Assembly (NCBI GenBank): GCA_963800975.1
Contig: CAWDDB010000021.1
Location: forward strand, 1-64,000
Direction of reading: 5' to 3'
Origin: JALYGY01 sp963800975
GTDB taxonomy: Bacteria > Actinomycetota > Rubrobacteria > Rubrobacterales > Rubrobacteraceae
Length of the DNA: 64,000 nt
Under the pieces are notes generated by a model, which searched no databases, had not been told where the DNA came from, and saw only the letters and a program-made list of their open reading frames with translations. The position numbers were made by a program, and so were the translations under genes. Every line of letters starts with the position of its first letter. The first letter of the stretch is position 1. Below are positions 52,933 through 62,081 of this stretch, piece after piece.

Positions 52933-53984
52933 CGCGCGGCCCTCGCCATGCGTTCGCCAACCGCCTCGAACGTCGCCGCGACTGGCTCGGGCAGCTCGAC
53001 CCGGCTCAGGATTGCGTCCGGGTCCTTGAGGCCGTGACCGGTGAGGACGCTCACGACGGTGCCATCAGGCCCTCTCCCCTCGCGGGCGAGCTTGAGGAGG
53101 CCCGCCACCCCGGCCGCCGAGGCCGGCTCGCAGAAGACGCCTTCCTCGCGCGCGAGCAACCCCTGGGCGTCGAGGATCTCATCGTCCGTCACGCTCTCGA
53201 TGCGGCCGCCCGACTCGCGCGCGGCGGCGAGGGCGCCTTCCTTGCTCGCGGGCGAGCCGATGCGGATGGCGCTCGCCACCGTCTCGGGTTGCTCGAAGTC
53301 GTGGCCGGCGACGAGCGGAGAGGCGCCTTCCGCCTGGAAACCGAGCATCCTCGGGGCGTCGTCGGAGTAGCCGGCCTCGCGCCACTCCGCAAAGCCCTTC
53401 CAGTAGGCGGTGATGTTCCCCGCGTTGCCGACGGGCAGCGCGAGGGCTTCGGGGGGGCGTCCCAGTACCTCGCAGACCTCGAAGGCCGCCGTCTTCTGGC
53501 CCTCGATGCGGTCGGGGTTCACCGAGTTCACCAGGGCGACGTCCCCGAGGTCTTCGGCGGCCCTGCGGGAGAGCCGGAGCGCCTCGTCGAAGTTGCCCTC
53601 GATCTGGACGATCTCGGCGCCGTGCGCCAGCACCTGGACGGCCTTGCCCAGCGCGATCTTGCCGGCAGGGACGACGACGAAGCACCTCATGCCGGCCCTC
53701 GCGGCGTAGGCGGCGGCCGAGGCCGCCGTGTTGCCCGTGGAGGCGCAGACGCAGGCCTGGCTCCCAGCCGCGACGGCCCGGCTCAGCGCGACCGTCATGC
53801 CGCGGTCCTTGAACGAGGCGGTCGGGTTCATCCCCTCGAACTTAAGGAAGAGGCGGGCGCCTACCCTCTCGGAGAGGGTCCTGGCCTCTATGAGGGGCGT
53901 CTCGCCCTCGCCCAGGGTGGCTATGGCCTCGTCCGGGATCTCCGGCAGCCACCGCCGGTATCGCCTGACCACGCCCCGCCCCAT
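52929..53984 (-). CDS. thrC: Threonine synthase
   Basis: 351-residue fold-type II PLP enzyme. TPLIEARTLSERVGARLFLK, PLP lysine in NPTASFKDRGMTVALSRAV, CASTGNTAASAAAYAARAG, and the PLP-phosphate loop PVGNAGNITAYWKGF. It converts O-phosphohomoserine to threonine. ATG 53984 is preferred over the in-frame TTG 54005. Coupled to thrB; no homoserine dehydrogenase gene is in the window. Confidence 0.95.
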   Translation of the reverse strand: MGRGVVRRYRRWLPEIPDEAIATLGEGETPLIEARTLSERVGARLFLKFEGMNPTASFKDRGMTVALSRAVAAGSQACVCASTGNTAASAAAYAARAGMRCFVVVPAGKIALGKAVQVLAHGAEIVQIEGNFDEALRLSRRAAEDLGDVALVNSVNPDRIEGQKTAAFEVCEVLGRPPEALALPVGNAGNITAYWKGFAEWREAGYSDDAPRMLGFQAEGASPLVAGHDFEQPETVASAIRIGSPASKEGALAAARESGGRIESVTDDEILDAQGLLAREEGVFCEPASAAGVAGLLKLAREGRGPDGTVVSVLTGHGLKDPDAILSRVELPEPVAATFEAVGERMARAAR

Positions 53985-54296
53985 CTCTGTCGTCCCAACG
54001 CCCAAAGTCAGACCTTGCCTTTCACGGAGAATGATTGATCACCACGCAGAGTCTAGCGAACGGACCGGGGAACGCGTCCCCCGGCGTCGGTAGTTCGCGC
54101 GGCGCGAAGAATGGTGTAGGGTCCGGGGACCATAGCGCAAGCAAAGTATCATGCCGGGAGTGCACCTTTCAAGAACGTGGCGGCGTGATGCCTCGTTTAG
54201 TAGATTATGCGCGGGGCTTCGAGGCTCGAGCTCTTGAGGCTTCGGGCACAAGGAAAACCCAAAGACCTGACACCTCGAAACCTAAAAGGGAGCGAC
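53985..54296. other. Divergent intergenic region between thrC and rmlB
   Basis: 312 bases. An in-frame extension of rmlB runs back to 54207 but lacks a ribosome binding site and homology. No clear promoter pair or hairpin could be assigned. Confidence 0.35.
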
Positions 54297-55373
54297 TTGC
54301 AGGGAGAGAAACAGACCGTCCTCGTAACCGGCGGCGCGGGGTTTATAGGGGGCAACTTCGTCCTCGACCTGGTGGGGGACAGCAGGGTCGTGAACCTGGA
54401 CGCGCTCACCTACGCGGGTAACCTCGACACCCTGGCACTCGTCGCGGACCATCCCGACCACGTCTTCGTGCGCGGCGGCATCGGCGACCGCGCGCTGGTG
54501 GAGGGGTTGCTCGCGGAGCACAGGCCGCGGGCGGTCGTGAACTTCGCGGCGGAGACCCACGTGGACCGTTCCATAGACGGGCCGAGCGCCTTTGTCCAGA
54601 CCAACGTGGTGGATACGCTCGAGCTCCTGCAGGCGGCGCTCGCCTACTGGAGGGGCCTCGAAGGCGAGGAGCGACTCGGGTTCCGCTTCCTGCAAGTCTC
54701 CACGGACGAGGTCTACGGCACGCTAGGCGCGGAGGGGTTATTCACCGAGGAGACGGCCTACAGGCCGAACTCGCCTTACGCCGCCTCCAAGGCGGCCTCC
54801 GACCACCTCGTGCGGGTCTTCCACCACACCTACGGGCTGCCGACCCTCACCACCAACTGCTCCAACAACTATGGTCCCTACCAGTTTCCCGAGAAGCTGA
54901 TCCCGCTCATGATCTACAACGCCCTGCGCGGCGAGCCGCTCCCGGTCTACGGCGACGGGAGGCAGATCCGCGACTGGCTCTACGTCAAGGACCACTGCGG
55001 GGCCGTGAGGCGCGTGCTCGAGGCCGGGACGGTGGGCGAGGTGTACAACGTCGGTGGCCACAACGAGCGGACGAACCTTGAAGTGGTCGAGACCATCTGC
55101 GCCCTGCTGGACGAGCTCGTCCCGGACTCCCCCCACGCGCCGCACGAGGCCCTGATCTCCTTCGTCGAGGACCGTCCGGGCCACGACAGACGTTACGCCA
55201 TAGACGCGGGCAAGATCGAGCGCGAGCTCGGCTGGACCCCGGACGAGACTTTCGAGAGCGGCATGCAAAAGACCGTACGCTGGTACCTGGAGAACGGGGC
55301 GTGGTGCGAGGGCGCTCTCTCGGGCAACTACGGGGGCGAGAGGCTTGGCCTCGGGGAGCGGCGGTCGCCTTGA
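54297..55373 (+). CDS. rmlB: dTDP-glucose 4,6-dehydratase
   Basis: 358-residue extended SDR. VLVTGGAGFIGGNFVLDLVG binds NAD; AETHVDRSIDGPSAFVQTNV, STDEVYGTLG with the catalytic Thr/Asp/Glu set, and YAASKAASDHLVRVF (YxxxK) are diagnostic, as is NNYGPYQFPEKLIPLMI. I place the start at TTG 54297 after AAAAGGGAGCGAC, because upstream residues are unlike the family. It overlaps rmlA (TTGA) and begins the dTDP-rhamnose operon. Confidence 0.95.
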   Translation: MQGEKQTVLVTGGAGFIGGNFVLDLVGDSRVVNLDALTYAGNLDTLALVADHPDHVFVRGGIGDRALVEGLLAEHRPRAVVNFAAETHVDRSIDGPSAFVQTNVVDTLELLQAALAYWRGLEGEERLGFRFLQVSTDEVYGTLGAEGLFTEETAYRPNSPYAASKAASDHLVRVFHHTYGLPTLTTNCSNNYGPYQFPEKLIPLMIYNALRGEPLPVYGDGRQIRDWLYVKDHCGAVRRVLEAGTVGEVYNVGGHNERTNLEVVETICALLDELVPDSPHAPHEALISFVEDRPGHDRRYAIDAGKIERELGWTPDETFESGMQKTVRWYLENGAWCEGALSGNYGGERLGLGERRSP

Positions 55374-56251
55374 AGGGTATAGTGCTCGCGGGAGGCTCCG
55401 GCACCCGGCTCTACCCGCTCACCCTGACCGTCAGCAAGCAGCTCCTGCCCGTCTACGACAAGCCTATGGTCTACTACCCCCTGTCGACCCTAATGCTCGC
55501 CGGCATCAGGGACATACTCCTGATCTCGACGCCGCACGACCTGCCCCGCTTCGAGGAGCTGCTCGGCGACGGCTCCCAGTGGGGCGTGAGCTTCTCCTAC
55601 GCCAAGCAACCGAAGCCCGAAGGGCTGGCGCAGGCCTTCGTCATCGGGCGGGAGTTCGTCGGATCGGACAGCGTCTCGCTGGTCCTCGGGGACAACATCT
55701 TCTACCGTCAGGGATTCTCCGAACTGCTGGAGCGGGCGGCGGCTCGGGAGGAGGGGGCCACGGTCTTCGGCTACTACGTCAGGGACCCGAAGCGCTACGG
55801 TGTGATCGAGTTCGACCAGGACGGGGCGGTGCTCTCGATCGAGGAGAAGCCGGAGCAACCGCGTTCGCACCACGCCGTGACCGGCCTTTACTTCTACGAC
55901 AACCAGGTGCTGGATATAGCGGCGGGTCTCAAACCCTCGCGGCGGAACGAGCTGGAGATAACCGACGTGAACCTGGAGTATCTCGGCCGTGGCCAGCTCA
56001 TGGTCGAGCTAATGGGCCGCGGGGCGGCGTGGCTAGACGCCGGAACCCACGAGTCTTTGCAGCAGGCCTCCAACTTTATCGAGACCATCGAGCTGCGGCA
56101 GGGCCTGAAGATCGGCTGCCCCGAGGAGATCGCCTATCGCCGGGGCTACATCGACGCTGCCCAGCTCGAGCGGCTTGCCCTGACCATGCAAAAGAACAGC
56201 TACGGCCAGTACCTCCTGGAGCTGCTCGGGGGCCAGGGGCTTCCCCTATGA
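55370..56251 (+). CDS. rmlA: Glucose-1-phosphate thymidylyltransferase
   Basis: 293 residues. KGIVLAGGSGTRLYPLTLTV is the nucleotide-binding signature, followed by KQLLPVYDKPMVYYPLSTLM, LVLGDNIFYRQGF, EEKPEQPRSHHAVTGLYFYD and AWLDAGTHESLQQASNF. It makes dTDP-glucose. TTG 55370 overlaps the rmlB TGA, and its own TGA overlaps the rmlC ATG, so the three genes are translationally coupled. Confidence 0.95.
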   Translation: MKGIVLAGGSGTRLYPLTLTVSKQLLPVYDKPMVYYPLSTLMLAGIRDILLISTPHDLPRFEELLGDGSQWGVSFSYAKQPKPEGLAQAFVIGREFVGSDSVSLVLGDNIFYRQGFSELLERAAAREEGATVFGYYVRDPKRYGVIEFDQDGAVLSIEEKPEQPRSHHAVTGLYFYDNQVLDIAAGLKPSRRNELEITDVNLEYLGRGQLMVELMGRGAAWLDAGTHESLQQASNFIETIELRQGLKIGCPEEIAYRRGYIDAAQLERLALTMQKNSYGQYLLELLGGQGLPL

Positions 56252-56808
56252 ACGTCGTCGAGACGAGCCTGCCCGGCGTCCTCGTGCTCGAGCCGAGGGT
56301 GTTCGGGGACGAGCGCGGTTTCTTTATGGAGACCTGGAACGCGCGGCGCTACGAGGAGACAGAACTGCCTGGCCGCTTCGTCCAGGACAACCTCTCCTAC
56401 TCGGCCCGCGGCGTGCTGCGCGGCCTGCACTACCAGAACCCCCAGCCGCAGGGCAAGCTGGTCTCCGTGCTGCGGGGCGAGGTCTTCGACGTCGCGGTGG
56501 ACATCAGGGTCGGGTCCCCTACCTTCGGGGAGTGGGCCGGGGTGACCCTATCGGCCGAGAACAAGCGCCAGTTCTACGTACCGCCGGACTTCGCCCACGG
56601 GTTCCTGGTAACCGGCGAGGACGCGCTTTTCTTCTACAAGTGCACCGACTACTACGCCCCCTCCGCCGAGGGCGTGATCCTCTGGAACGACCCCGACATA
56701 GGAATCGATTGGCCAACCGACGCCCCCACGCTCTCCGGGCGGGACGGCGATGCCCCGTTGCTGCGCGACGTTCCCGAGGACGGCCTGCCGCGCTACCAGG
56801 CGGGCTGA
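56248..56808 (+). CDS. rmlC: dTDP-4-dehydrorhamnose 3,5-epimerase
   Basis: 186-residue cupin: VFGDERGFFMETWNARRYEE, catalytic His in RGVLRGLHYQNPQPQGKLVS, DVAVDIRVGSPTFGEWAGV, PPDFAHGFLV and ILWNDPDIGIDWP. The operon lacks rmlD; the reductase is in the second operon at 61143. Confidence 0.95.
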   Translation: MNVVETSLPGVLVLEPRVFGDERGFFMETWNARRYEETELPGRFVQDNLSYSARGVLRGLHYQNPQPQGKLVSVLRGEVFDVAVDIRVGSPTFGEWAGVTLSAENKRQFYVPPDFAHGFLVTGEDALFFYKCTDYYAPSAEGVILWNDPDIGIDWPTDAPTLSGRDGDAPLLRDVPEDGLPRYQAG

Positions 56809-56810
56809 GC

Positions 56811-57983
56811 GTGGGCCGCGGTAGCCGCCCCCTGAGCGCGCTCGAAAACCGCCGGTACGCGCTCATGAGCACCTTCCGAAAGAACGGGGATGCCGTCCCC
56901 ACCACGGTCTGGTTCGCGCTCGACGGCGGGCGCGCCTACGTCTTTTCCGACGCCCGGTCCGGGAAGGTGAAGCGCGTCCGCAACGACCCCCGCGTCACGC
57001 TCGCCCCGAGCACCGCCAGGGGACGCCAGAAGGGGCGCGAGATCCCGGCCGAAGCAAGGATACTGGACCGGTCGGAGCACGGGGCGGCCGATCGGGTACT
57101 GCTCGGGAAGTACGGCTGGCAGTACAGGCTTGCCCAGGCCGTCGTGGGCGTCCTGGGCCTCTCCGAGCGACGCGCGTTCCTCGAGCTAAGGCCGGCCGAG
57201 GGCTCGGAGGCCGCGACGAGGGGGCCTTCGCGCTACTCGGAGATAACGGTCCGCGACAGGAACCCGGTCAAGAGCTACCTGCAGCGGCGGCGCCTGCGCG
57301 ACGCCCTCGGCGTGCTCGACGGGCTCGACGGGCATTTCGGCGGCAGGTTCCTGGACTTCGGGGGAGGGAGCGGGGAGCTGAGCAGGATCCTGGCCGAGCG
57401 TTTCCCGCGCGCCGAGGTGTTCTGCTACGAGCCATCGCCCGAGCTGCTGGACGAGGCGCGGCTGAACCTCTCCGGTTTGCAGAACGTGGTCTTCGTCCCC
57501 TCGCTGCAGGAGATGCGGGGGAACAGGTTCAGGTACGTTTTCTGCCTCGAGGTATTCGAGCACCTGCCGCGACGCGAGACGACAAAGGCCATGAAGGCCA
57601 TCAACCGCCTGCTGGCCAGGGAGGGGATCGTCGTCGTCGGCGTGCCCAACGAGCTCTTCCTCCCGGCGCTCGTCAAGGGCCTCTTCAGGATGACGCGCCG
57701 CTACGGCGCGTTCGACGCCAGGCCAGGCAACGTCCTCAGGGCGGCGGCGGGAAGGCCGCCCGAGAAGCGGCCCGTGCGCGAGATCACGCCTGGGTTCCCC
57801 TACCACTTCCACCACACGGGCTTCGACCACCGCAAGTTGCGCCTCACCTTCTCCGAGGCCTTCGATCTCGAGCGCCAGTTCGCGAGCCCGTTCGGCGGCG
57901 AGCTACTCGGGACGGAGGTCTATCTGGTCTTCAAGAAGCGCATAGGCGCGCGTCCCGGGCCCGCTTCAAGGCCTCCCGGCTAG
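56811..57983 (+). CDS. PPOX-type flavin/F420 split-barrel fused to a SAM methyltransferase
   Basis: 390 residues from GTG 56811, two bases after the rmlC stop. Residues ~8-125 (PLSALENRRYALMSTFRKNG, VPTTVWFALDGGRAYVFSDA, GKVKRVRNDPRVTLAPS, GREIPAEARIL) are a PPOX-class split barrel of the F420/FMN-dependent type. Residues ~145-370 are a class I methyltransferase: RFLDFGGGSGELSRILAERF, VFCYEPSPELLDEA, YVFCLEVFEHLP, a His-rich loop near YHFHHTGFDH. The two activities are not usually in one chain. Its place at the end of the rml operon suggests modification of a sugar, lipid or glycan, but no substrate is indicated. Confidence 0.75.
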   Translation: MGRGSRPLSALENRRYALMSTFRKNGDAVPTTVWFALDGGRAYVFSDARSGKVKRVRNDPRVTLAPSTARGRQKGREIPAEARILDRSEHGAADRVLLGKYGWQYRLAQAVVGVLGLSERRAFLELRPAEGSEAATRGPSRYSEITVRDRNPVKSYLQRRRLRDALGVLDGLDGHFGGRFLDFGGGSGELSRILAERFPRAEVFCYEPSPELLDEARLNLSGLQNVVFVPSLQEMRGNRFRYVFCLEVFEHLPRRETTKAMKAINRLLAREGIVVVGVPNELFLPALVKGLFRMTRRYGAFDARPGNVLRAAAGRPPEKRPVREITPGFPYHFHHTGFDHRKLRLTFSEAFDLERQFASPFGGELLGTEVYLVFKKRIGARPGPASRPPG

Positions 57984-58808
57984 GGAAGAGACAAGCTTCG
58001 CGAGGGCCCTTCCGCCGAGCCCGACGAGCACCAGAAGGCTGTACAGGCCGAGGGGACCGTGGGCGCCGTGCTTGCGGTGGTAGAGAAAGGCGCTCTTGTG
58101 CAGCCGCCAGATGGCGAGGGGGCGACTGCGGGTGCTGCTGCCAGCCCGGTGCGTCACCGCGGTCTCGGGTAGATAGTAGACGGACCAGCCGGCATCCCTG
58201 GCGCGCCGGCAGAGGTCCGCGTCCTCGAAGTACATGAAGTATCGTTCGTCGAGGAGCCCCACCTCCTCCAGGATGCGCCGCCGGACGATCATGCAGGCCC
58301 CTGAGACCCAGTCCACCGGCGTCGGGCCGGTCGGCCGCGTGACCGCCGGGAAGTGCTTCTTGACGAACGCGCTCCTCGGGAGGAGCCGGGTCAGTAACGA
58401 GGTGCGGCCGAGTAGGCCCGAGACCATGCTCAGCTCCCTGCGGGCCGAGAGCTGGACGCTGCCATCCGGGTCGAGGATCTTCGGACCGGCGATACCGGTC
58501 CTCGGATGCTCCGCGAAGAAGTACTCCACGGACCGGAAGAAGTCCCTCTCGACGTCCGCATCCGGGTTGACGAGGACGACGAGGTCCCCCGAGGTGGCGG
58601 AGATCCCCTGGTTGCAGGCGCGGGCGAACCCGAGGTTCTGCCTGTTGCCGATCACGCGCGCCGGGCCGGGCAGCGGCGGCGGCTCGGTACCGTCGTTGTC
58701 GACGACGACCACCTCGAGGTCTTCCTGGCCCGTTGCGTAGAGCGATTCCAGGCAGCCGACGGTGAGGGGCCACGACCCGTAATTGACGATAACGACCGAG
58801 AACCTCAT
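57966..58808 (-). CDS. Family 2 glycosyltransferase (rhamnosyltransferase-like)
   Basis: 280 residues. GT-A fold: FSVVIVNYGSWPLTVGCLES, EVVVVDNDG, GNRQNLGFARACNQGI, the DxD motif LVNPDAD, then DWVSGACMIVRRRILEEVGL, FFMYFEDADLCRRARDAGW-type ending, and a C-terminal hydrophobic segment. Most similar in style to WbbL/rhamnosyltransferases, fitting the dTDP-rhamnose genes next door. It converges with the PPOX fusion and overlaps its end by 18 bases. Confidence 0.85.
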   Translation of the reverse strand: MRFSVVIVNYGSWPLTVGCLESLYATGQEDLEVVVVDNDGTEPPPLPGPARVIGNRQNLGFARACNQGISATSGDLVVLVNPDADVERDFFRSVEYFFAEHPRTGIAGPKILDPDGSVQLSARRELSMVSGLLGRTSLLTRLLPRSAFVKKHFPAVTRPTGPTPVDWVSGACMIVRRRILEEVGLLDERYFMYFEDADLCRRARDAGWSVYYLPETAVTHRAGSSTRSRPLAIWRLHKSAFLYHRKHGAHGPLGLYSLLVLVGLGGRALAKLVSSLAGRP

Positions 58809-58839
58809 CGCGCGAGGTATTCGTGGCGGCTGCCTTCGC

Positions 58840-59937
58840 CTACCACCCGAAGTCCGCGCCGAGGTACTCGTAGAGCCTGCGGTTGTGCGGCCGGAAGTAG
58901 TCCTCCAGCCGCCGCCTCGTGTCGGGGTTCATGCCCTCCGCGTAAGCGCCCGTGTTGCGTTTCTCGGCCTCGCCGGGTTCCCACCCAGGAAGGTCGAGGA
59001 AGCTCAGGACGACCTTCATCGTCTCCGCGGGTCGTTCGAAGAAGTCCTCGCTCTGCAGCACCAGGAGCTGCTCTCGCGGGAAGAACCCGGACCAGTGCAG
59101 GAGCTGATCCACGTACACGCTCCTCGTGAGGTACTCGGAGTTCTCGTCCGCCACGGCCTCCTCGAACGTTCGCGTGTCCCTCCCCTTGCCCGCCACCTGC
59201 TGGTAGTCGGAGTAGGCCCTGTCGACCGGGTTCCTAAGAAGCGAGATTAGGCGCGCGCCGGGGACGACGCCGGCTATCCTCTCGGGCGCGCGCCTCGAGG
59301 GCATGTAAGGCGTTGCCTCGCCCGTGATCGTCCTGCGGCCGTCTACCAACCTCGGCGCCGGGAAGCACCGCCGGTACCATTCCGTCCCCTGCTCGAACAT
59401 CGCGTCGAAGTAGTGCAGCTCCTTGGACGCGGCTGGCTCGACGTGCGGGTGGCGGGTGAGGAGGTCGTAGAAATACGTCGTGCCGCACTTCTTCTCCCCG
59501 ATGACCAGGAAGTCCGGCAGCGCGCCGGTCTCTACCTCGGCGGACAGCTGAGGGGACGTCCGGTCCGGCGGTTCGTCCGTTCGCCGCCCCCTGGCCCGAA
59601 GCTCGTCCCTGAGTCGCTTGGCCGCCTTGAGCTCCCTCCTCAGCGGGAAGATCTCTTGCTGGATCAGCTTCTTGCTCTTCTTTCGCTGCGATCCGTCCGC
59701 CCCCCCGGCTTCCGGATCACGCTCGCGCTCATGCAGCACTCTTCTGGTGCTCTTGATCTGCTGCCTCAGCTCGGAGATGCGGCGCTGGGTGTCGCGCCGC
59801 AGGGCCTCGGTCCGATCGCCGTCGTCGGAGGGGTTCTTGCCCCGCACCGCGTCGAGGACCTTGCTAAGCCGGAAGATGGGCAATTGGCTTCCCTCCGGCT
59901 GGGTCTCTCCGCGGCCTGCGCATAACGCGTCAATCAT
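58840..59937 (-). CDS. PAPS-dependent sulfotransferase with N-terminal coiled coil
   Basis: 365 residues. Residues ~40-115 are highly charged helix (RRISELRQQIKSTRRVLHER). The sulfotransferase domain has the 5'-phosphosulfate loop FLVIGEKKCGTTYFYDLL and the 3'-phosphate site LLRNPVDRAYSDYQQV. KELHYFD and GEATPYMPS are typical of heparan-sulfate-type (Sulfotransfer_1) enzymes. It probably sulfates a sugar of the polysaccharide made by this locus. Two sulfatase relics stand at the other end of the window. It diverges from the second sugar operon. Confidence 0.85.
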   Translation of the reverse strand: MIDALCAGRGETQPEGSQLPIFRLSKVLDAVRGKNPSDDGDRTEALRRDTQRRISELRQQIKSTRRVLHERERDPEAGGADGSQRKKSKKLIQQEIFPLRRELKAAKRLRDELRARGRRTDEPPDRTSPQLSAEVETGALPDFLVIGEKKCGTTYFYDLLTRHPHVEPAASKELHYFDAMFEQGTEWYRRCFPAPRLVDGRRTITGEATPYMPSRRAPERIAGVVPGARLISLLRNPVDRAYSDYQQVAGKGRDTRTFEEAVADENSEYLTRSVYVDQLLHWSGFFPREQLLVLQSEDFFERPAETMKVVLSFLDLPGWEPGEAEKRNTGAYAEGMNPDTRRRLEDYFRPHNRRLYEYLGADFGW

Positions 59938-60102
59938 AGCAGTTGGTCCGCGAATCGAGGTCCGCGAGCGCCCATCGCCCCGGCGAGGGAAGGTGGGGCG
60001 GAGGCTCGCATCTCGGCGAAGAAAAGTACTATAGTGCTGTTTTGGCTAGCGTTGCGGTCAGGCGACCGTGTCCGACATTCCGAAACCGATGGAGGGTACT
60101 AC

Positions 60103-61146
60103 ATGATTCTGGTAACAGGCGGGGCCGGGTACATCGGCAGCCTGCTCGTCCGGGAGCTGCTGGCGATCGGCGAGACGGTGCGCGTGGTCGACACGCACTG
60201 GTTCGGGAACTCCTTCGACGACCACGATAACCTGGAGATGGTGAAGGCCGACCTCCGTTACCACCAACCAGAGAGCCTGCTGGAGGACGTCGACGCCGTG
60301 ATCCACCTGGCCGGGCTCTCCAACGACCCGACGGCCGACTTCGCGCCCGACCTCAACAGCGAGAGCAACGTGCTCGCCACGCGGCGCCTGGCCCAGGCCG
60401 TCGCGGACACGGCCGAGGCGGAGCAGCGCGAGATCCGGCTCCTCTTCGCCTCCACCTGCTCGGTCTACTACACGTCGTCCGTGGCGGGAGAGGTGAACGT
60501 CCAGAGGATGACCGAGGACCTGCCGGTCGCGCCGACGGCCAACTACAGCAAGACGAAGCGGCTGGCGGAGATCGAGCTGCTGAGGGTGGCCGAGCAGCAC
60601 CCCCTCTTCTCCCCGACGATGCTGCGCAAAGGCACCATCTTCGGGCTCGCCCCCAGGATGAGGTTCGACCTGGTGGTGAACGTCTTCGTGCTGCACGCCT
60701 GGCGCAAGCGGCTCCTCACGGTGCACGGGAGCGGCGAGGTCTGGCGGCCGCTCCTCCACATAAGGGACGCCGTCGACGCGTACCTCCACCTGCTCTCCGC
60801 CCCCACCCAGAAGATCCGGGGCGAGGTGTTCAACCTGGTCCACAAGAACTACCGCGTGCTCGAGCTCGCCCACTGGGTCTCTGAGACGCTCGAGCAGCAC
60901 CGCGGGGTCGAGGTCGGCGTCAAGCGCGACCGCAGCGCGGGCGACAGCCTCAGGAGCTACTACGTCGACGGCGACAAGATCACGCGGACGCTCGGGTTCA
61001 AGCCGGACCGGGGCGTTGCGCAGGCAGCGCTGGAGATGTGGGACGCCCTCGAGGCGGGCGAGTTCGGGGACGAACCGGAGAACGACGCCCGCTTCTTCAA
61101 CATCCGCTGGCTGAAGGACACCTACGCACGGGAGGGCGTGGTTTGA
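60103..61146 (+). CDS. NAD-dependent sugar epimerase/dehydratase
   Basis: 347 residues from ATG 60103 after GGAGGG. Extended SDR: MILVTGGAGYIGSLLVRELL, HLAGLSNDPTADFAP, FASTCSVYYTSS, YSKTKRLAEIELL with YxxxK, RKGTIFGLAPRMRFDLVVNV and WRPLLHIRDAVDAYLHLL. Resembles nucleotide-sugar epimerases of the WcaG type. First gene of the second sugar operon; its stop overlaps the rmlD start (TTGA). Confidence 0.85.
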   Translation: MILVTGGAGYIGSLLVRELLAIGETVRVVDTHWFGNSFDDHDNLEMVKADLRYHQPESLLEDVDAVIHLAGLSNDPTADFAPDLNSESNVLATRRLAQAVADTAEAEQREIRLLFASTCSVYYTSSVAGEVNVQRMTEDLPVAPTANYSKTKRLAEIELLRVAEQHPLFSPTMLRKGTIFGLAPRMRFDLVVNVFVLHAWRKRLLTVHGSGEVWRPLLHIRDAVDAYLHLLSAPTQKIRGEVFNLVHKNYRVLELAHWVSETLEQHRGVEVGVKRDRSAGDSLRSYYVDGDKITRTLGFKPDRGVAQAALEMWDALEAGEFGDEPENDARFFNIRWLKDTYAREGVV

Positions 61147-62003
61147 GGGTCGCGGTCGTGGGCTCGACCGGCCAGCTCGGGGGGGACCTCCTGCGCGTCT
61201 TCGGCGACGAGACGGCCGGTCTCTCGCACGCGGACCTGGACGTGGCAGACGGGGTAGGCGTCGCGGCGGCGGTGCGTTCGCTGCGGCCCGACTGGGTGCT
61301 CAACACCTCGGCCTTCCACAGGGTGGACGACTGCGAGGTCAACCCGAGCCTGGCCTTCGCCGTAAACGCCCTTGGGGCGTTCAACGTCGCGCGGGCGGCG
61401 GCCGAGGTAGGGGCCGGCGTGGTCTTCTACTCGACGGACTACGTCTTCGGCGGCGAGGGTCGGGGCCGGAACAACCCCTACGAGGAGGAAGACATCCTCG
61501 CCCCTCTCAACGTCTACGGCGTCTCCAAGGCGGCGGGCGAGCAGCTCGTGATGCAGGCCAACCCGCGCCACGTCGTGGTCCGCTCGGCCGGGCTCTACGG
61601 CACGGCCACCAGCCGCAAGGGCTGGACGTTCCCGGAGCTCATGATCAACAAGGCCAGGGCCGACGGGATCGTCAGGGTGGTTACGGATCAGGCGCTCTCC
61701 CCGACCTACACCGAAGACCTCGCGCAGAAGACGAAGGAGCTGGTCGAAAGAGACGCGGCCGGCCTGTACCACCTGACGAGCGCCGGCGAGTGCTCCTGGT
61801 TCGAGTTCGCCCGCGCTACACTCGACCTCGCCGGGGTCGAGGCCGAGATGGAGCCGATAGAGACCGGCGAGACGAACCGGCGCGCCCATCGCCCGTCGTA
61901 CTCCGCGCTCACCACCACCCGCCTCGAAGCAGCGGGGGTCGGCCCGATGCGCCCGTGGGAGGAGGCCCTCGAAGCCTACCTGAGGGCGAAGGAGCTCGTC
62001 TGA
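61143..62003 (+). CDS. rmlD: dTDP-4-dehydrorhamnose reductase
   Basis: 286 residues from TTG 61143. RVAVVGSTGQLGGDLLRVFG, then LNTSAFHRVDDCEVNPSLAF, STDYVFGGEGRG, YGVSKAAGEQLV (YxxxK) and RSAGLYGTATSRKGWTF match RmlD. It completes dTDP-L-rhamnose together with rmlBAC of the first operon, unless the second RmlC homologue directs it to another deoxysugar. GGGAGG precedes the start. Confidence 0.85.
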   Translation: MRVAVVGSTGQLGGDLLRVFGDETAGLSHADLDVADGVGVAAAVRSLRPDWVLNTSAFHRVDDCEVNPSLAFAVNALGAFNVARAAAEVGAGVVFYSTDYVFGGEGRGRNNPYEEEDILAPLNVYGVSKAAGEQLVMQANPRHVVVRSAGLYGTATSRKGWTFPELMINKARADGIVRVVTDQALSPTYTEDLAQKTKELVERDAAGLYHLTSAGECSWFEFARATLDLAGVEAEMEPIETGETNRRAHRPSYSALTTTRLEAAGVGPMRPWEEALEAYLRAKELV

Positions 62004-62081
62004 AGCCCTGCTACTGAGCCCTGCTACTGGCGGGGTAGCAGAAACCGCCCGATCCGGTCGTAGATACCGAGGGGGACGATC

